From Effrenium voratum (Eukaryota; Sar; Dinophyceae; Suessiales; Symbiodiniaceae): DNA of 64,000 bases. The notes beneath the pieces are model-generated. The model ran no database searches and had not been told where the DNA came from. It saw only the letters and a program-made list of their open reading frames with translations. Numbering within the stretch: the stretch's first letter is position 1; every line of letters starts with the position of its first letter. The position numbers and the translations under genes were made by a program. Below, one piece after another: positions 1-11,502 of the stretch. Location: assembly GCA_963377175.1 (NCBI GenBank), contig CAUJNA010003505.1, positions 1,585,702-1,649,701 on the forward strand, in the 5' to 3' direction.

Positions 1-820
1 ACCCAAGAAACCACTTGCATGTTTCTTAGCTGTAGTTGGTAGTCAGGCTAAATAAAGCCATATACTGTACGCATTTCCGTTTTGCTACTTGCTGAAGATG
101 TGGTGTAGAACGTTGGGATTTATTGTGTGTTTAAATATCCTATTGCAGTAGCTTTAAGAAAAGGCCCGCGCTAGTACGCCTGTCAGTGGTTTGCACGTTT
201 CTTAGTCAAACGTATTGTGCCGCAATGGTTACGTGTTCATATGGCCCGAATGATACGGGCCCCCATGGACTGGCGATTTACGCTACAAAACTGGGAGCCA
301 ACATTTTGACAACCAGCCATATAATTATTTTTATTTGGTTATAGGGAAAAGAAATGGAATTTACAAATTGATTTAAATTAACAAAATAAATAAATAATAA
401 TATAAATATTTATAATTATAATAATATAAATAAATAGAAATATAAAAAACCAAAAAATAATAAAACATATTTTTTTAAAATATATTTATATTATTGTTTT
501 ATTTGTTTTATTTATATATATATATTAATTTATTGTTTTATTTAATTTATTTTTTTATATTTTATTTATTTATATATTAAATTATTTAATCACAATATAT
601 TGTATGTTTAATAATTATATATGTTTTATATTATTAAACATAATTGTATTTGTGAATAATTGTATTGTTTTTTAGTTTTTGGTAATAATTATTATTTTGG
701 TAAATAAATGAAATATAGATGGAAATTTTAAAATATGTTATATGTGATTTAGTGCCACGGCAGCGCCGTCCCCCATGGAGTGGAAGGGGAGGCGCGCCGT
801 TTTGTATTGGGGAGCCCACC
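1..820. other. non-coding, AT-rich DNA
   Basis: No open frame here looks like a protein. From about 300 to 730 the sequence is almost pure A/T with short TTTA and AATA runs, while the flanks are of mixed composition. I see no gene, RNA or transposon end. Confidence 0.6.
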
Positions 821-1231
821 CTAGCCGCCCAAACTTGCACCTTTTAACGGGTTTAGGGTTCGCCCTGAGACGCCGGGCAGGCTCAACATTTTCTGGCTCG
901 CTCTTCTTGTTTTTTTGGAGACGATAGTCCGCGATAGCGAGTGCTGGAACGAAAAGCGGCGCGCGCGCTCGTCGCCGAGGGGCGACGAAAATGAAAAGCG
1001 TTTCTGGGGGTCTGGATGGGGCGTCGACGATCCGAGCGTCTCTTCCGCAAAGCCAGGGGAGCAGGTGTTGCTCAAATAGGCCCCCGCGACTCTGTCTCCA
1101 TCAGACGACGTCTCTTCTGGATCTTCGCGGATAACCTGCTCCGCCGCCACAACGGCGCCCGCCTGCCGGGGCCTCTTGTCTCCAAAGAGAACCGATGTCC
1201 CCGGATCTATTCCGGAGAGAGTCCAACACAT
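821..1231 (-). CDS. hypothetical ORF, 136 aa, not recognised
   Basis: An open minus-strand frame begins at an ATG at 1231 and ends at TAG at 821. The product is rich in Ser, Arg, Glu and Pro, with an acidic stretch (EDPEETSSDGD) near residue 35 and a basic C-terminal half. I recognise no domain, signal peptide or membrane segment. The region is more GC-rich than the AT-rich blocks on both sides, which is the only point in its favour. It could be an exon or a remnant of a retroelement ORF, or a chance frame in GC-rich DNA. Confidence 0.22.
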   Translation of the reverse strand: MCWTLSGIDPGTSVLFGDKRPRQAGAVVAAEQVIREDPEETSSDGDRVAGAYLSNTCSPGFAEETLGSSTPHPDPQKRFSFSSPLGDERARRFSFQHSLSRTIVSKKTRRASQKMLSLPGVSGRTLNPLKGASLGG

Positions 1232-1654
1232 CAACACGGATGATTAGAAAATGGATAGTTTCCGGCGGCTCGCAGTTCCCTGCAAACGCCGCGAGCGGTC
1301 CAGCTTGGCTTTTCCAAATTTAGGGCGGGAGATCAGTCACGGCTCAAATCGAGAACAAGGAGAAGCAAAACGCCTTTGGCTTCCCTTGGGTTTCCTTTCG
1401 GTTTTCCTCTGGCTTCCCGACGAATACGCCGCAAAAGGGCGCTGTCAAAAAAGCAAGCTTGACACGCCGGCGCGTTCGATCCATCTCGCAAAAGATTCTG
1501 GAATCAAGCCCGCCGATCGATGCTCACATCAATATATGCACATACAATTCTATCGCGCGCGCGACATTTCAAATCGACGCAGGCGACTGACGCGCGCCCG
1601 CAATCACGACCATCCGCCGCCCGACGTCTTCGAGGACTCGCCTGCGATTTGTTC
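1232..1654. other. no gene seen
   Basis: Mixed-composition DNA with open frames on the plus strand that run into the following minisatellite. The frames show no recognisable domain and no codon bias, so I do not call a gene. Confidence 0.5.
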
Positions 1655-1883
1655 CAATGTATCGCCTGGAAATGTTTTCAAGGCGGGCAAGACTGCGAGA
1701 AGACCGCGGGAAGATCGCGGAAAAACGCGAGGAGATCGCAGGATTGCGGCCAGACTGCGAGAAGACTATAGGAAGACTACGAGAAACCGCGGCAGACTGC
1801 GAGCAGACTACGGGAAAGTATCGAGAAAACTACGAGAGTACCGCAGAAAAATTACGAGGACTACGACAGACTATAAAAAATGA
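1655..1883 (+). repeat. purine-rich degenerate minisatellite (GACTRCGAGAAGA-like)
   Basis: Units of roughly 11-16 nt built around GACTGCGAGAAG and GACTACGAGAAA recur with substitutions across the block. Several frames stay open through it, and one (1657-1890) reads as a Glu/Lys/Arg-rich, coiled-coil-like peptide. That is expected from translating such a repeat and is not by itself evidence of a gene. Confidence 0.7.
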
Positions 1884-2871
1884 TTTTTAAGTTAGATTTC
1901 GGTAAATATATTTTGTATATTAAATTTATATATATATAAATTTAAATTAACCGAATTAGAATTACGAAAATAGTCTTCGTATATTACATTTGCACTTATA
2001 TTTTGGGTTAGTCGGAAATTACCCATTACAAATTAAAATAAAGAATTCCGTATCTTTTTATTACATACAATAAATCTATTTAATACCACAAAAATATAAA
2101 AAACTATATATTTATATTTATTTCTTTATCTATCTATATTCCTAATATCTATCTATTTGTTTAAATATATATATATTTATATCTCTTTATTTATTTATTT
2201 ATATATTATATATTAAATATTCTTTTATATGTTATTATTCTAATTTTTTATTATATCTTTCTATTTTGTTCCTCTCTATTCTATTTAATATCTATATTAT
2301 ATTAAATTATTCGGTAAAATCCATCGACATTATTCAGTATATCGAATACCTAAAAGACCGTAACAATTTAATACTATTCCACTTAACGAAATCTTCGGGG
2401 AGCCGGTGTCGCAAAACAAGAATCCCAAGCTCAATTCCCCCTACCAACTCTTTGCTAGTTTAGGGTTCCTAAAAATCTAGAAAAAAACATGTGTTTTTAG
2501 ACATCCTAATTGCGAAAACACTAAACAACCCGTGTTTTTTACGGGAAATATTGGGGAGCTAAGCGGAAATACAAAAAAATACAAAGAAATAAGAGGAAGA
2601 AATAGGAAATCGATATAATAAAAAAGTAACGAGAAATAAAAGGGTAATAAAGGGGAGCGAAAAAAGATATATAAAGGACACAAAGAAAAATAACAGGAGT
2701 ATGGGGGGAATAAAAGGGAAACAAAACACAAGGCAACCAATCGGCACGACGGGAGATATAGGGAAATGGCTCGCAACGAAAGTATGGGACATACATAGAA
2801 AATAAAGCGAACATACCGAGAAAATGTCAGGGACATAAAGGGAGAGTTAAAAGGCATGGAAGGGACTCCAT
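1884..2871. other. non-coding: AT-rich tract, then purine-rich tract
   Basis: From 1884 to about 2340 the DNA is AT-rich with TATATA and TTTAT runs. From about 2540 to 2870 the plus strand is strongly purine-rich (AAAGAAATAAGAGG-like), which produces long hydrophobic frames on the other strand. No gene is supported. Confidence 0.6.
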
Positions 2872-3160
2872 GAATAAAGACCCTTCATTTGACCCTCTGT
2901 GAGGGAACTCCCATAGGAGAAATTAGACAATTCCAAGAGGGACAAATCCAAAGGGAAACTTCTCATGGGAAGATTCCAAAAGGACATTTCCTGCGAGATT
3001 TCCAAAGGGAACATTCCAAAGGGAAATTTCCAGTGGGAAACTTCCAAAAGTAAAATTCCGAAGGACAACTGGGAGAATTCCAATGGGATAATTCCAATGG
3101 AAAAATACCCAAGGGAAACTTCCAATGGGTCAATTCCAAAGGGACGCATTTTAGAAAGCA
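2872..3160. repeat. degenerate minisatellite, unit about TTCCAAAGGGAAA
   Basis: The motif ATTCCAAAGGGA / TTCCAATGGGAAA recurs roughly every 11-14 nt about twenty times with point changes. Open frames in several registers are a by-product of the repeat. Confidence 0.75.
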
Positions 3161-3481
3161 GGCCTTGAAAAGTCGGCGGCCTGAGCCGGAGGCGTTAAAA
3201 TTTAGATTCGGACAAATCCCCAAATATCGCCGACATTTAACCGAACCAAATCTTGCCGAATTGATGGTCGCTTTTCAATTTGATATATCATCAATTCTGT
3301 CTGTGAGTATTTGCTTCATACAAAAACAAATCTCTGGAGAAACAGATTTTCGTTCCTTTTCAGAACCATTACCTTGGCCTCCGGCGCTCCCCACCCCAGG
3401 TGAGAAGATCCACCCAGCGGCCGCCGTTTAGAAATCGGAGCTCGCTGCTCCATTCCAAGCCTGCGGCAGCAAACCCATGAC
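3161..3481. other. no gene seen; flank of scaffold gap
   Basis: Unique-looking DNA leading into the gap. It contains a GC-rich patch at 3370-3470 but no frame with convincing coding character. Confidence 0.5.
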
Positions 3482-3581
3482 NNNNNNNNNNNNNNNNNNN
3501 NNNNNNNNNNNNNNNNNNNNNNNNNNNNNNNNNNNNNNNNNNNNNNNNNNNNNNNNNNNNNNNNNNNNNNNNNNNNNNNNN
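3482..3581. other. assembly gap, 100 N
   Basis: Exactly one hundred N. This length is a common placeholder for a gap of unknown size, so the distance, and even the adjacency, of positions 1-3,481 and 3,582 onward should not be trusted. Confidence 0.97.
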
Positions 3582-6500
3582 AGAGAGACACAGAGAGAGA
3601 GACACACAGAGAGAGACACACAGAGAGAGACACACAGAGAGAGACACACAGAGAGAGAGACACACAGAGAGAGAGACACACAGAGAGAGACACACAGAGA
3701 GAGACGCACAGAGAGAGACGCACAGACAGAGACACACAGAGAGAGACACACAGAGAGAGACACACAGAGAGAGACAGACAGAGAGAGAGACACACAGAGA
3801 GAGACACACAGAGAGAGACACACAGAAGGAGACACACAGAGAGAGACACACAGAGAGAGACACACAGAGAGAGACACACAGAGAGAGAGACACACACAGA
3901 GAGAGAGACACACAGAGAGAGACACACAGAGAGAGACACACAGAGCGAGACACACAGAGAGAGACACACAGAGCGAGACACACATAGAGAGAGACACACA
4001 GAGAGAGACACACAGACAGAGACAGACAGACAGAGACACACAGACAGAGACACACAGACAGACACACACACAGACAGACACACACACAGACAGACACACA
4101 CACACAGACAGACACACACACACAGAGAGACACACACACACAGAGAGACACACACACACAGAGAGACACACACACAGAGAGACACACACACAGAGAGACA
4201 CACACACAGAGAGACACACACAGAGAGAGACACACACAGAAAGACACACACAGAGAGACACACACAGGGGCACACACACAGAGACACACACACACAAAGA
4301 GACACACACACACAGAGAGACACACACACAGAGAGACACACACACACACAGAGACACACACACAGAGACACACAACCAGAGACACACACACACACAGAGA
4401 CACACAGAGACACACACACACAGAGACACACACACAGACAGACACACACACACAGACAGACACACACACAGACAGACACACACACAGAGACACACACACA
4501 GAGACACACACACAGAGACACACACACACAGAGACACACACACACAGAGACACACACACAGAGACACACAGACACGCAGACACACACACACAGAGACACA
4601 CACACACAGAGACACACACACACAGAGACACACACACACAGAGACACACACACAGACAGACACACGGACAAACACACAGACAGACACACAGACAGACACA
4701 CAGACAGACAGACACACACACACAGACAGACACACACACAGACAGACACACACACAGACAGACACACACACAAACAGACACACACACACAGACAGACACA
4801 CACACACACAGACAGACACACACACACAGACAGACACACACACAGACAGACAACACACAGACAGACACACACACACACACACAGACAGACACACACACAC
4901 AGACAGACACACACACACAGACAGACACACACAGACAGACACACACACACACAGACACACACACACACAGACACACACACAGACAGACACACACACAGAC
5001 AGACACACACACAGACAGACACACACACAGACAGACACACACACAGAGAGACACACACACACAGAGAGACACACACACAGAGAGACACACACACAGAGAG
5101 ACACACACACAAACAGACACACACAGAGAGACACACACACAGAGAGACACACACACAGAGAGACACACACACACAGAGAGACACACACAGACAGACACAC
5201 ACACACAGACAGACACAAACAGAGAGACACACACAGAGACACACACACAGAGACACACACACACAGAGACACACACACAGAGACACACACACAGAGACAC
5301 ACACACACAGAGACACACACACACACACAGAGACACACACACACAGAGACACACACACACAGAGACACACACACACAGACAGAGACACACAGATAGAGAG
5401 ACACAGACAGAGACACACAGAGAGAGACACACAGAGAGAGACACACACAGAGACACACACACAGAGACACACACACAGAGACACACAGAGAGAGACACAC
5501 AGAGAGAGACACACACAGAGAGAGACACACAGAGAGAGACACACAGAGCGAGACACACAGAGAGAGAGAGAGACACACAGAGAGAGACACACAGACAGAG
5601 ACAGACAGACAGAGACACACAGACAGAGACACACAGACAGAGACACACAGACAGACACACACACAGAGAGACACACAAACAGACAGACACACACACACAG
5701 AGAGACACACAGAGAGACACACACACAGAGAGACACACACACACAGAGAGACACACACACACAGAGACACACAGACAGAGAGACACACACACAGAGAGAC
5801 ACACACAGAGAGAGACACACACAGAAAGACACACACAGAGAGACACACACACACACAGAGACACACACACACAGAGACACACACACAGAGACACACACAC
5901 ACAGAGACACACACACAGAGACACAGAGACACACACACAGAGAGACACACACACAGAGACACACACACAGAGACACACACACACAGGGACACACACACAG
6001 ACAGACACACACACAGAGACACACACACAGAGACACACACACAGAGACACACACACAGAGCCACACAGACACACAGACACACATACACACAGACGCACAG
6101 ACACACAGACACACAGACAGACACACACAGACAGACACACACACAGAGACAGACACACACACAGACAGACACACACACAGACAGACACACACACAGACAG
6201 ACAAACACACAGACAGACACACACACAGACAGACACACACAAACAGACACACACACACAGACAGACACACACACAGACAGACACACACACAGACAGACAC
6301 ACACACAGACAGACACACACAGACAGACACACACACACAGACAGACACACACACACAGACAGACACACACACACAGACAGACACACACACACAGACAGAC
6401 ACACACACAGACAGACACACACACACAGACAGACACACACACAGACAGACACACAGACACAGACACACACACACACAGACAGACACACACACACACAGAC

Positions 6501-7051
6501 AGACACACACACACACAGACAGACACACACACAGACAGACACACACACACAGACAGACACACACACAAACAGACACACACACAGACAGACACACACACAG
6601 ACAGACACACACACACACAGACAGACACACACAAAGAGAGACACACACACACAGAGAGACACACACACAGACAGACAGACACACACACAGAGAGACACAC
6701 ACACAGAGAGACACACACACAGAGAGACACACACACAGACAGACACACACACACACAGACAGACACACACACAGACAGACACACAGACACAGACACACAC
6801 ACACACAGACAGACACACACACAGACAGACACACACACACGCACAGACAGACACACACACAGACAGACACACACACAGACAGACACACACAGACAGACAC
6901 ACACACAGACAGACACACACACAGACAGACACACACACACACACAGACAGACACACACACAGAGAGACACACACACACAGACAGACACACACACAGACAC
7001 ACACACAAACACACACACACAGACACACACACAGACACACACACACACACA
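3582..7051. repeat. compound CA / CAGA / ACAGAG microsatellite, about 3.5 kb
   Basis: The plus strand is built only of short units such as ACAC, ACAGAC and AGAGAGAC, with blocks that differ in the CA:GA ratio. Frames of over 1,200 codons (Val-Cys on the minus strand, Thr-His/Arg-Glu on the plus) run through it because the repeat lacks stop codons. They are not genes. It directly abuts the left terminal repeat of the mobile element. Confidence 0.97.
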
Positions 7052-7353
7052 CACTTAATCTCCAGATGGAGGGTGCTAATCTTTCGAGTACAACTGATGA
7101 GTCTCGAGTACAACTCATGAGTCTCGGCTGAGTTCTGCTTGCAAGTCACTTGGCTTCCCTCTAGAGGCGAAAACGTTACCCGAAAGAACAACCAAGGGGC
7201 CAAATAGACTTTCAGAATCACGCAAATGTTGCAGGTACACAGCACGGCGTCCCGTGTTGCTTCACGACAACTCTGGACGGTCTTCGTTGGGCAACGCGAC
7301 CCAGAGTGTCCGTTGCCCTGCTACCCGGGCATTCTGTCACTCCGCACACACAC
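7052..7353. repeat. left terminal direct repeat (pseudo-LTR, 3' end of element)
   Basis: This copy matches 18337-18676 almost base for base. Compared with the right copy it lacks a 21-nt insert after GAAAGAACA and about 12 nt near TGCTACCC. It begins in ...CACACTTAA and ends in CCGCACACACAC. It contains a 20-nt tandem duplication around CAACTGATGAGTC at 7085-7125, whose second copy reads CTCATGAG here. Confidence 0.9.
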
Positions 7354-7418
7354 GCGCCTCAGTGAGGGGCGAGAAGTCTCTTTTTCGGCAGGAAGATCAC
7401 ATGCTCAACTTTGTGTCC

Positions 7419-7929
7419 CTATCGTTTACCAAAATATCCACCGCGGCGAGGGGAACGCGAAACTGCCCTAAGCCGCTCAGAAGACGGGAACGAAAGATCA
7501 CCACGATGAGCATTACGGGTGTCGCCATAGAAGACTGGAGGGAATTGCAAAGCAGTCGAGCGATCACCGTCAGAAATAGGGGGAGCGTAGGTGAACATTT
7601 CCTCGACTCGGATTGCGTCAGAATTCTGCGCATCAACAAGTGATTGATCACGGGCATGATGTGTGGAGAAGGACTCCCTGCGAGACAGAATGCGTTGGTA
7701 TCCCTGATGCTGCCAGTCGCAAATGGTCCACGCCTGACTGTGTTCACCAGTCCCACCAATGGGAACAGCTACCCGCCCACTCCCGAAAAGAGTTGTCTGG
7801 TAGGTCAGGTACGGTTTCTCCTGGTTGCCATAGCTGAGGTTGTCCCGGAGTATAGATCCGCACCCACTCCTCATCCTGCCAGACCGAATATTCGAGCCAT
7901 GGGTACTGCTTTGCATCCTCGATGTCCAT
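7419..7929 (-). CDS. cistron 11: W-rich module protein (frame-interrupted)
   Basis: I place the start at the ATG at 7929, because a strong acceptor-like site (TTTCTTTACTAG) lies 42 nt upstream and the module begins right after it. The N-terminal part reads DEEWVRIYTPGQ and later FREW. In that frame it stops at about 7745. The homologous remainder (GGT, then CDWQHQGYQRI) continues in another frame to 7419, so a frame change lies near 7755-7785 among G-runs. The module matches cistrons 8, 9 and 10: W-x-[RK]-I-[YF]-x-P-G, then [YF]REW, then DW-x3-GYQR. The tail is Ser/Arg-rich. Function unknown. It is the last cistron before the terminal repeat. Confidence 0.6.
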
Positions 7930-8076
7930 GCCGAAGTGAGAGACAGGGCGTACCGCGGGTTCAGATCCAGCTAGTAAAGAAACAGTCACCATGCACAACC
8001 ATGCACAATCAGCAACCAAGCAAGGCAGCACAAGCATGAAAATCACCCTTTTGTGCCATGCCCAACACGCATCAGT

Positions 8077-8658
8077 CTAGTCATCATTTAGCTCGAAGAT
8101 GGGCTTCACCTTGGCGGTAGGGTTGCATGATTGGGTCGTAGGCAGGTATGGATCAGAGACCCCAGTAGACTCTGGTGGTGCAATTCCACGAGATGCACGT
8201 ACTGGTTGGTGTTGTTGGGATGCATGACGCGCGCGATCCGACAGTTGTTGAGAGATGCCATCTTGAAGACGAGTCAGATCCTCAGTGGAGAAAGCCGCCG
8301 CATCCGATGATCTAAGAATCGCATCCAACATTTGCGGTGACATACACAATGCCGAGGATTGCGTGGCCACGTTATGTTGATCAGGAAAAGACATCGAGTC
8401 GAAGTCATGACCAGCTTGAGGGGCAGCGACTCGCCGATAGCCCTCTGTGGCCCAGTCTCGTTTGTACCACATGGTGTCTTTGGGCTGCGCACCGTCTTGA
8501 TCAGGATTTGGGACATAGAACTCCTTCCACTCTCTGTATGTGTGAGGCGGAGGTGGAGCATCGTGTTCGTTTTGTGGAGTCCATGATCCCGGATGAAAGA
8601 TCTTGACCCACTGGGCATCTGGCTGTTGAGGTTCCGGACACCACTCCAGCCACGGCAT
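8077..8658 (-). CDS. cistron 10: W-rich module protein, 193 aa, intact
   Basis: One open frame runs from ATG 8658 to 8077. The N-terminal 80 residues carry the module: AQWVKIFHPGSW at about 15-26, HTYREWKEFY at about 39-48, and YKRDWATEGYRRV at about 64-76. The C-terminal half is Ser/Gln/Ala-rich with a possible short helical region (MSPQMLDAILRSSDAA). There is no signal peptide or membrane segment. An AG at 8673-8672, after pyrimidine-rich sequence, precedes the ATG by 14 nt. This is the best-preserved copy of the module in the element. I do not recognise the family. A structural or nucleic-acid-binding role would be guesswork. Confidence 0.65.
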   Translation of the reverse strand: MPWLEWCPEPQQPDAQWVKIFHPGSWTPQNEHDAPPPPHTYREWKEFYVPNPDQDGAQPKDTMWYKRDWATEGYRRVAAPQAGHDFDSMSFPDQHNVATQSSALCMSPQMLDAILRSSDAAAFSTEDLTRLQDGISQQLSDRARHASQQHQPVRASRGIAPPESTGVSDPYLPTTQSCNPTAKVKPIFELNDD

Positions 8659-8836
8659 GACAACTCAAACACTTGATGACAGATTGAGAGGTGTACGGCT
8701 GCAGACAGCTATTACTACATGTGACACAACATCAGACATGCAAGCAAACACTTTTGTAGCAAGGCGCGGCTCAGGTGTCGAAGTCACTCGCCCCAATCAA
8801 ATTGAATTGAATATCCAGAAAAGACGAGGACAAGCA

Positions 8837-9257
8837 TCAGCCACCATCTGAGTTCGAGGATGCCGACGAAGAGGACAGTCCAGCGTACATGAGGTCTGGT
8901 GATCCCGAAGCGAAAACTGGACGTGCAATGTTGGGGTGCGGATGACCGAGCCGTTGATATCCTCTGGTGACCCAGTCACGATACTGCCATGTATAGAAGG
9001 ACGCATATGAGACCGGCTGGGAAACAGAGCCCATATTGGTGCCGCCCGTGCTGTCCCTAGGCCATTGTGCCATTCCGATAGGTGGTTGAGTCCTCCGGGG
9101 CAGGTCCCAAGGTGTTTTCGGCAACTGGTTGCCACGGACCAGGTACATAGACCCGAATCCATTCAACGGTTGTGCCCGCAGGGCCATTGACGATGTCGTA
9201 CTCAAAGTAGTGTGGCAGGGTCCATCTTGCAGCGCCATATATTGTAGAATTGAACAT
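8837..9257 (-). CDS. cistron 9: W-rich module protein (two frame changes)
   Basis: The likely start is ATG 9257 (MFNSTIYGAARW), 18 nt after a strong acceptor-like site TTTTTGCCTCCTAG. The first frame gives VEWIRVYVPGPWQPV and STTYR, then runs into a stop. After changes near 9078 and 9065 the homologous sequence resumes as RDSTGGT and then WQYRDWVTRGYQRLG, with a Ser-rich tail ending at 8837. Both changes look like one missing base in a short homopolymer when compared with cistron 8. The product would be about 140 residues. Function unknown. Confidence 0.6.
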
Positions 9258-9407
9258 AGCAACCAGGGAAGCCGCTAGGAGGCAAAAACGGAAGCGGCGA
9301 AAACATGGAGACGGAAGAAAGCACAACACAATCAGAGACAACCCAACATGATGCCGCAATCAAATCAGGCACACTCGCATCATTTTAACCGACATGTTGC
9401 TCAAGTA

Positions 9408-9893
9408 TCAATCCGAGTCGTTCCAAGGATCATAGAATGGTGGTGGTGAAGGTTCTCGCCACGCCCCATCCGGAACAGAAGACTCCAACGAGGAAGCAGC
9501 TTCTTCATTCACGAGCGCCACCGATCCAATGGCTGGTAGAGGAACGCCAAGGCGTTGATAACCTCGTGTTTCCCAGTCTCGGTACTCCCACACGTGGTAT
9601 GACACATACGAACTGGGCGTGACATTGGGGTCCGCAGCTGTTCCTCCGGTGCTGTCTTCGGGCAAGTACACGTCGAAGTGATATGACTTGCGCCACTCCC
9701 GATACGTGGAAGCGTAGGCTGGGGCACGAACCAGAGTATCTGTGGCTACGGGTTGCCACGTGCCCGGTGTGTAAATTCGAATCCATTCCACTCCTCTCTC
9801 GATGTGGAGTGAGGGTTCATAGCGGCAAAACGGGTCGTCGCAGGGCCGCTGAAAGAAATCGTAAATCACTGACTCTGCGGCAAAGACACTCAT
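9408..9893 (-). CDS. cistron 8: W-rich module protein, 161 aa, intact
   Basis: The start is taken as ATG 9893 (MSVFAAESVIYDF). The upstream extension has no ATG in good context, and this ATG overlaps the stop of cistron 7 in an ATGA arrangement. The module is complete: VEWIRIYTPGTWQPV, STYREWRKSYHF, EDSTGGT, and VWEYRDWETRGYQRLG, with spacing close to cistron 9. The C-terminus is acidic and Pro-rich (PFYDPWNDSD). No known domain. It is the closest paralogue of cistron 9 and more distant from 10 and 11. Confidence 0.65.
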   Translation of the reverse strand: MSVFAAESVIYDFFQRPCDDPFCRYEPSLHIERGVEWIRIYTPGTWQPVATDTLVRAPAYASTYREWRKSYHFDVYLPEDSTGGTAADPNVTPSSYVSYHVWEYRDWETRGYQRLGVPLPAIGSVALVNEEAASSLESSVPDGAWREPSPPPFYDPWNDSD

Positions 9894-10394
9894 GCCATGA
9901 CAACCTGACGCAATGAGAGTGTGTTGAACAACGCAATGCAAGGCAACTTTTCAAACTGAAGGCGGGTGGTAATGTCCTGGTCGGCGACGAGCACAGGGAG
10001 AAAGACACTTCCGTCCATGATGTAGAAAGGCGTGACAAGAGCGTTTCGGAGAACGCCTAAGACTGCGTAGATCATCATCACGGAACTGGTCAGTGCTGCA
10101 TATCAAGCGGCGTGTGCGCTGCGATTTCACTGTGGCAGGGCAGGACTGTCCTCGAGGAGAAGGGCTCGAGGAGGCACGCACTGAGGGCATAAACTGTGGG
10201 TGTAGAATCACCGGTGGTGGTGGCGGTGGAGGAGGTGGAGGTGGAAGAAGTATTGGAAACCTTGGCGGTGGCGGAGGTGAAGCAGTCCATCGAACTGGTC
10301 TGTCAAGCAATGTACCAGGCCCGTGAAACTGTAACCACGTCGGCTGCGCTCCATGGGTCCAAGTAATGTATGTCTGCACATCTTGCTCCGACAT
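9890..10394 (-). CDS. cistron 7: Pro-rich protein with partial W-module (frame-interrupted)
   Basis: The start is ATG 10394, 12 nt after an AG. The N-terminus (QDVQTYITWTHG, then PTWLQFHGPG) resembles the first half of the W-rich module. A run of prolines from CCN repeats follows at about residues 40-65. Near 10100-10120 the plausible frame changes, and sequence such as VMMIYAVLGVLRNALVTP and LPVLVADQDITTRLQFE continues to a TGA at 9892-9890. That TGA overlaps the ATG of cistron 8 (ATGA). The hydrophobic VMMIYAVLGVL stretch could be a membrane or core helix. The frame junction is my inference. Confidence 0.45.
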
Positions 10395-10669
10395 GATTTG
10401 AGCAGCTCAGCCATGCATGAAATTCATGTCATCAACAACTTCCATGACAGCCAACAATGTCCTCACTGGTAGAAATGTCATGTCGGTCCGTCAAGTCATT
10501 ACTGCAAAGCATGCCGGCCATGTCATGCAAACAAGCAAGGAAAGAATCATGCGATCAGCCATGACTGCAATCCAAACCATCACGACAACATGCAACGCTC
10601 ACAGAATGCACTGTCACGTCCTACGGGCTAGTCCTCCGGTAGTCACTGGTTCTTTCGACGCACGGTGCC

Positions 10670-11382
10670 CTAAGCGCGAGCCTCAAGTTGCTGGTAGACC
10701 TTCCAGGCCTGCTTGACTTCCTCAATGGGCTTCTGAAGGAAACGGGCAATGGTTTTGTAGGTGGGCCTGGAATCCTTGTCCTTTTTCCGTCTGACCATCT
10801 CATCCAGCTCACCTTGTGTCCACGCCGTAAAAGGTTCACGATGTGCATTGCGAAGGGCAATAGTGAATTCTTGTAGAAGTTCCCAAGGTCCATGAACCAC
10901 CGTGAAAGATGGACGGAACGATGAAGCACCTGGGTGTGGACGAATTGAACCTTCCGAATCCGAATCAGGTGTGGTAGTTCGCGTCCACTGTGAGGGGGTA
11001 GGGGAGCAAGAGGCCTTGGCGGTGGCAACCGATCCAACATTGACTCTGGTCTGCGACCAGAAATGCTGTCATCGGCATCCCGATGTGCCGCACGAGGCGG
11101 GGATAAGGCCGGTATATACCAGGTGGAGGAAGTATCCAGAGGCCGGGTTCGAATTCGAGTAGGAGAGCGAGATCGGTCGGACGAGATGCGCTCTGTGATG
11201 ATGCGAGGGCGCAGTCCGTGCCTGGAATTCCGTGGGGCCCTAGGGGACACTCGGGTGTCAGACTGCTGGTTTCGCTCGGTCGCCAGGGCAAAGTTCAGGG
11301 TATCCAGAGCAGTCGCTACTTGGGATGCGAGGACATTGAGTACCGCCACCAGGTTGTTCACAAACTCCACTGACAACTGCAT
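10670..11382 (-). CDS. cistron 6: SR-rich protein with SANT/Myb-like C-terminus (frame-interrupted)
   Basis: The start is ATG 11382 (MQLSVEFVNNLVAVLN), 15 nt after TTTGTCCTTGCAG, one of the clearest acceptor-like sites in the element. An N-terminal amphipathic helix is followed by an SR-rich patch (ISSDRSRSPTRIRTRP). The frame changes around 10985-11010 in C-runs of the sense strand. Downstream comes TTTPDSDSEGS, then a compact C-terminal domain (10,900-10,670) with AWTQGELDEMVRRKK and YKTIARFLQKPIEEVKQAWK. The spacing of W, L and W and the three-helix pattern resemble SANT/Myb domains, which bind DNA or histones. I infer a nucleic-acid-binding helper protein. Confidence 0.5.
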
Positions 11383-11502
11383 GGCAAATGAAATCACTGC
11401 AAGGACAAACCAAGCAAGAAAGGCTGCGGGACAGCATAAACCTCATGTTAGCAAAACATGCGTGCATCGATATACTGAGGACCTTTTGCCGCTGGTAGTC
11501 CG

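Noticed and set aside
300..2340. Organelle or bacterial insertion suggested by AT-rich blocks
   Set aside because: No organellar gene, rRNA or tRNA is present. The blocks are low-complexity TTTA/AATA runs.
3316..7245. Frames of 1,200-1,300 codons made of Val, Cys, Leu and Ser
   Set aside because: They are translations of the CA/CAGA microsatellite, open in all three minus frames, and they run through the N gap.
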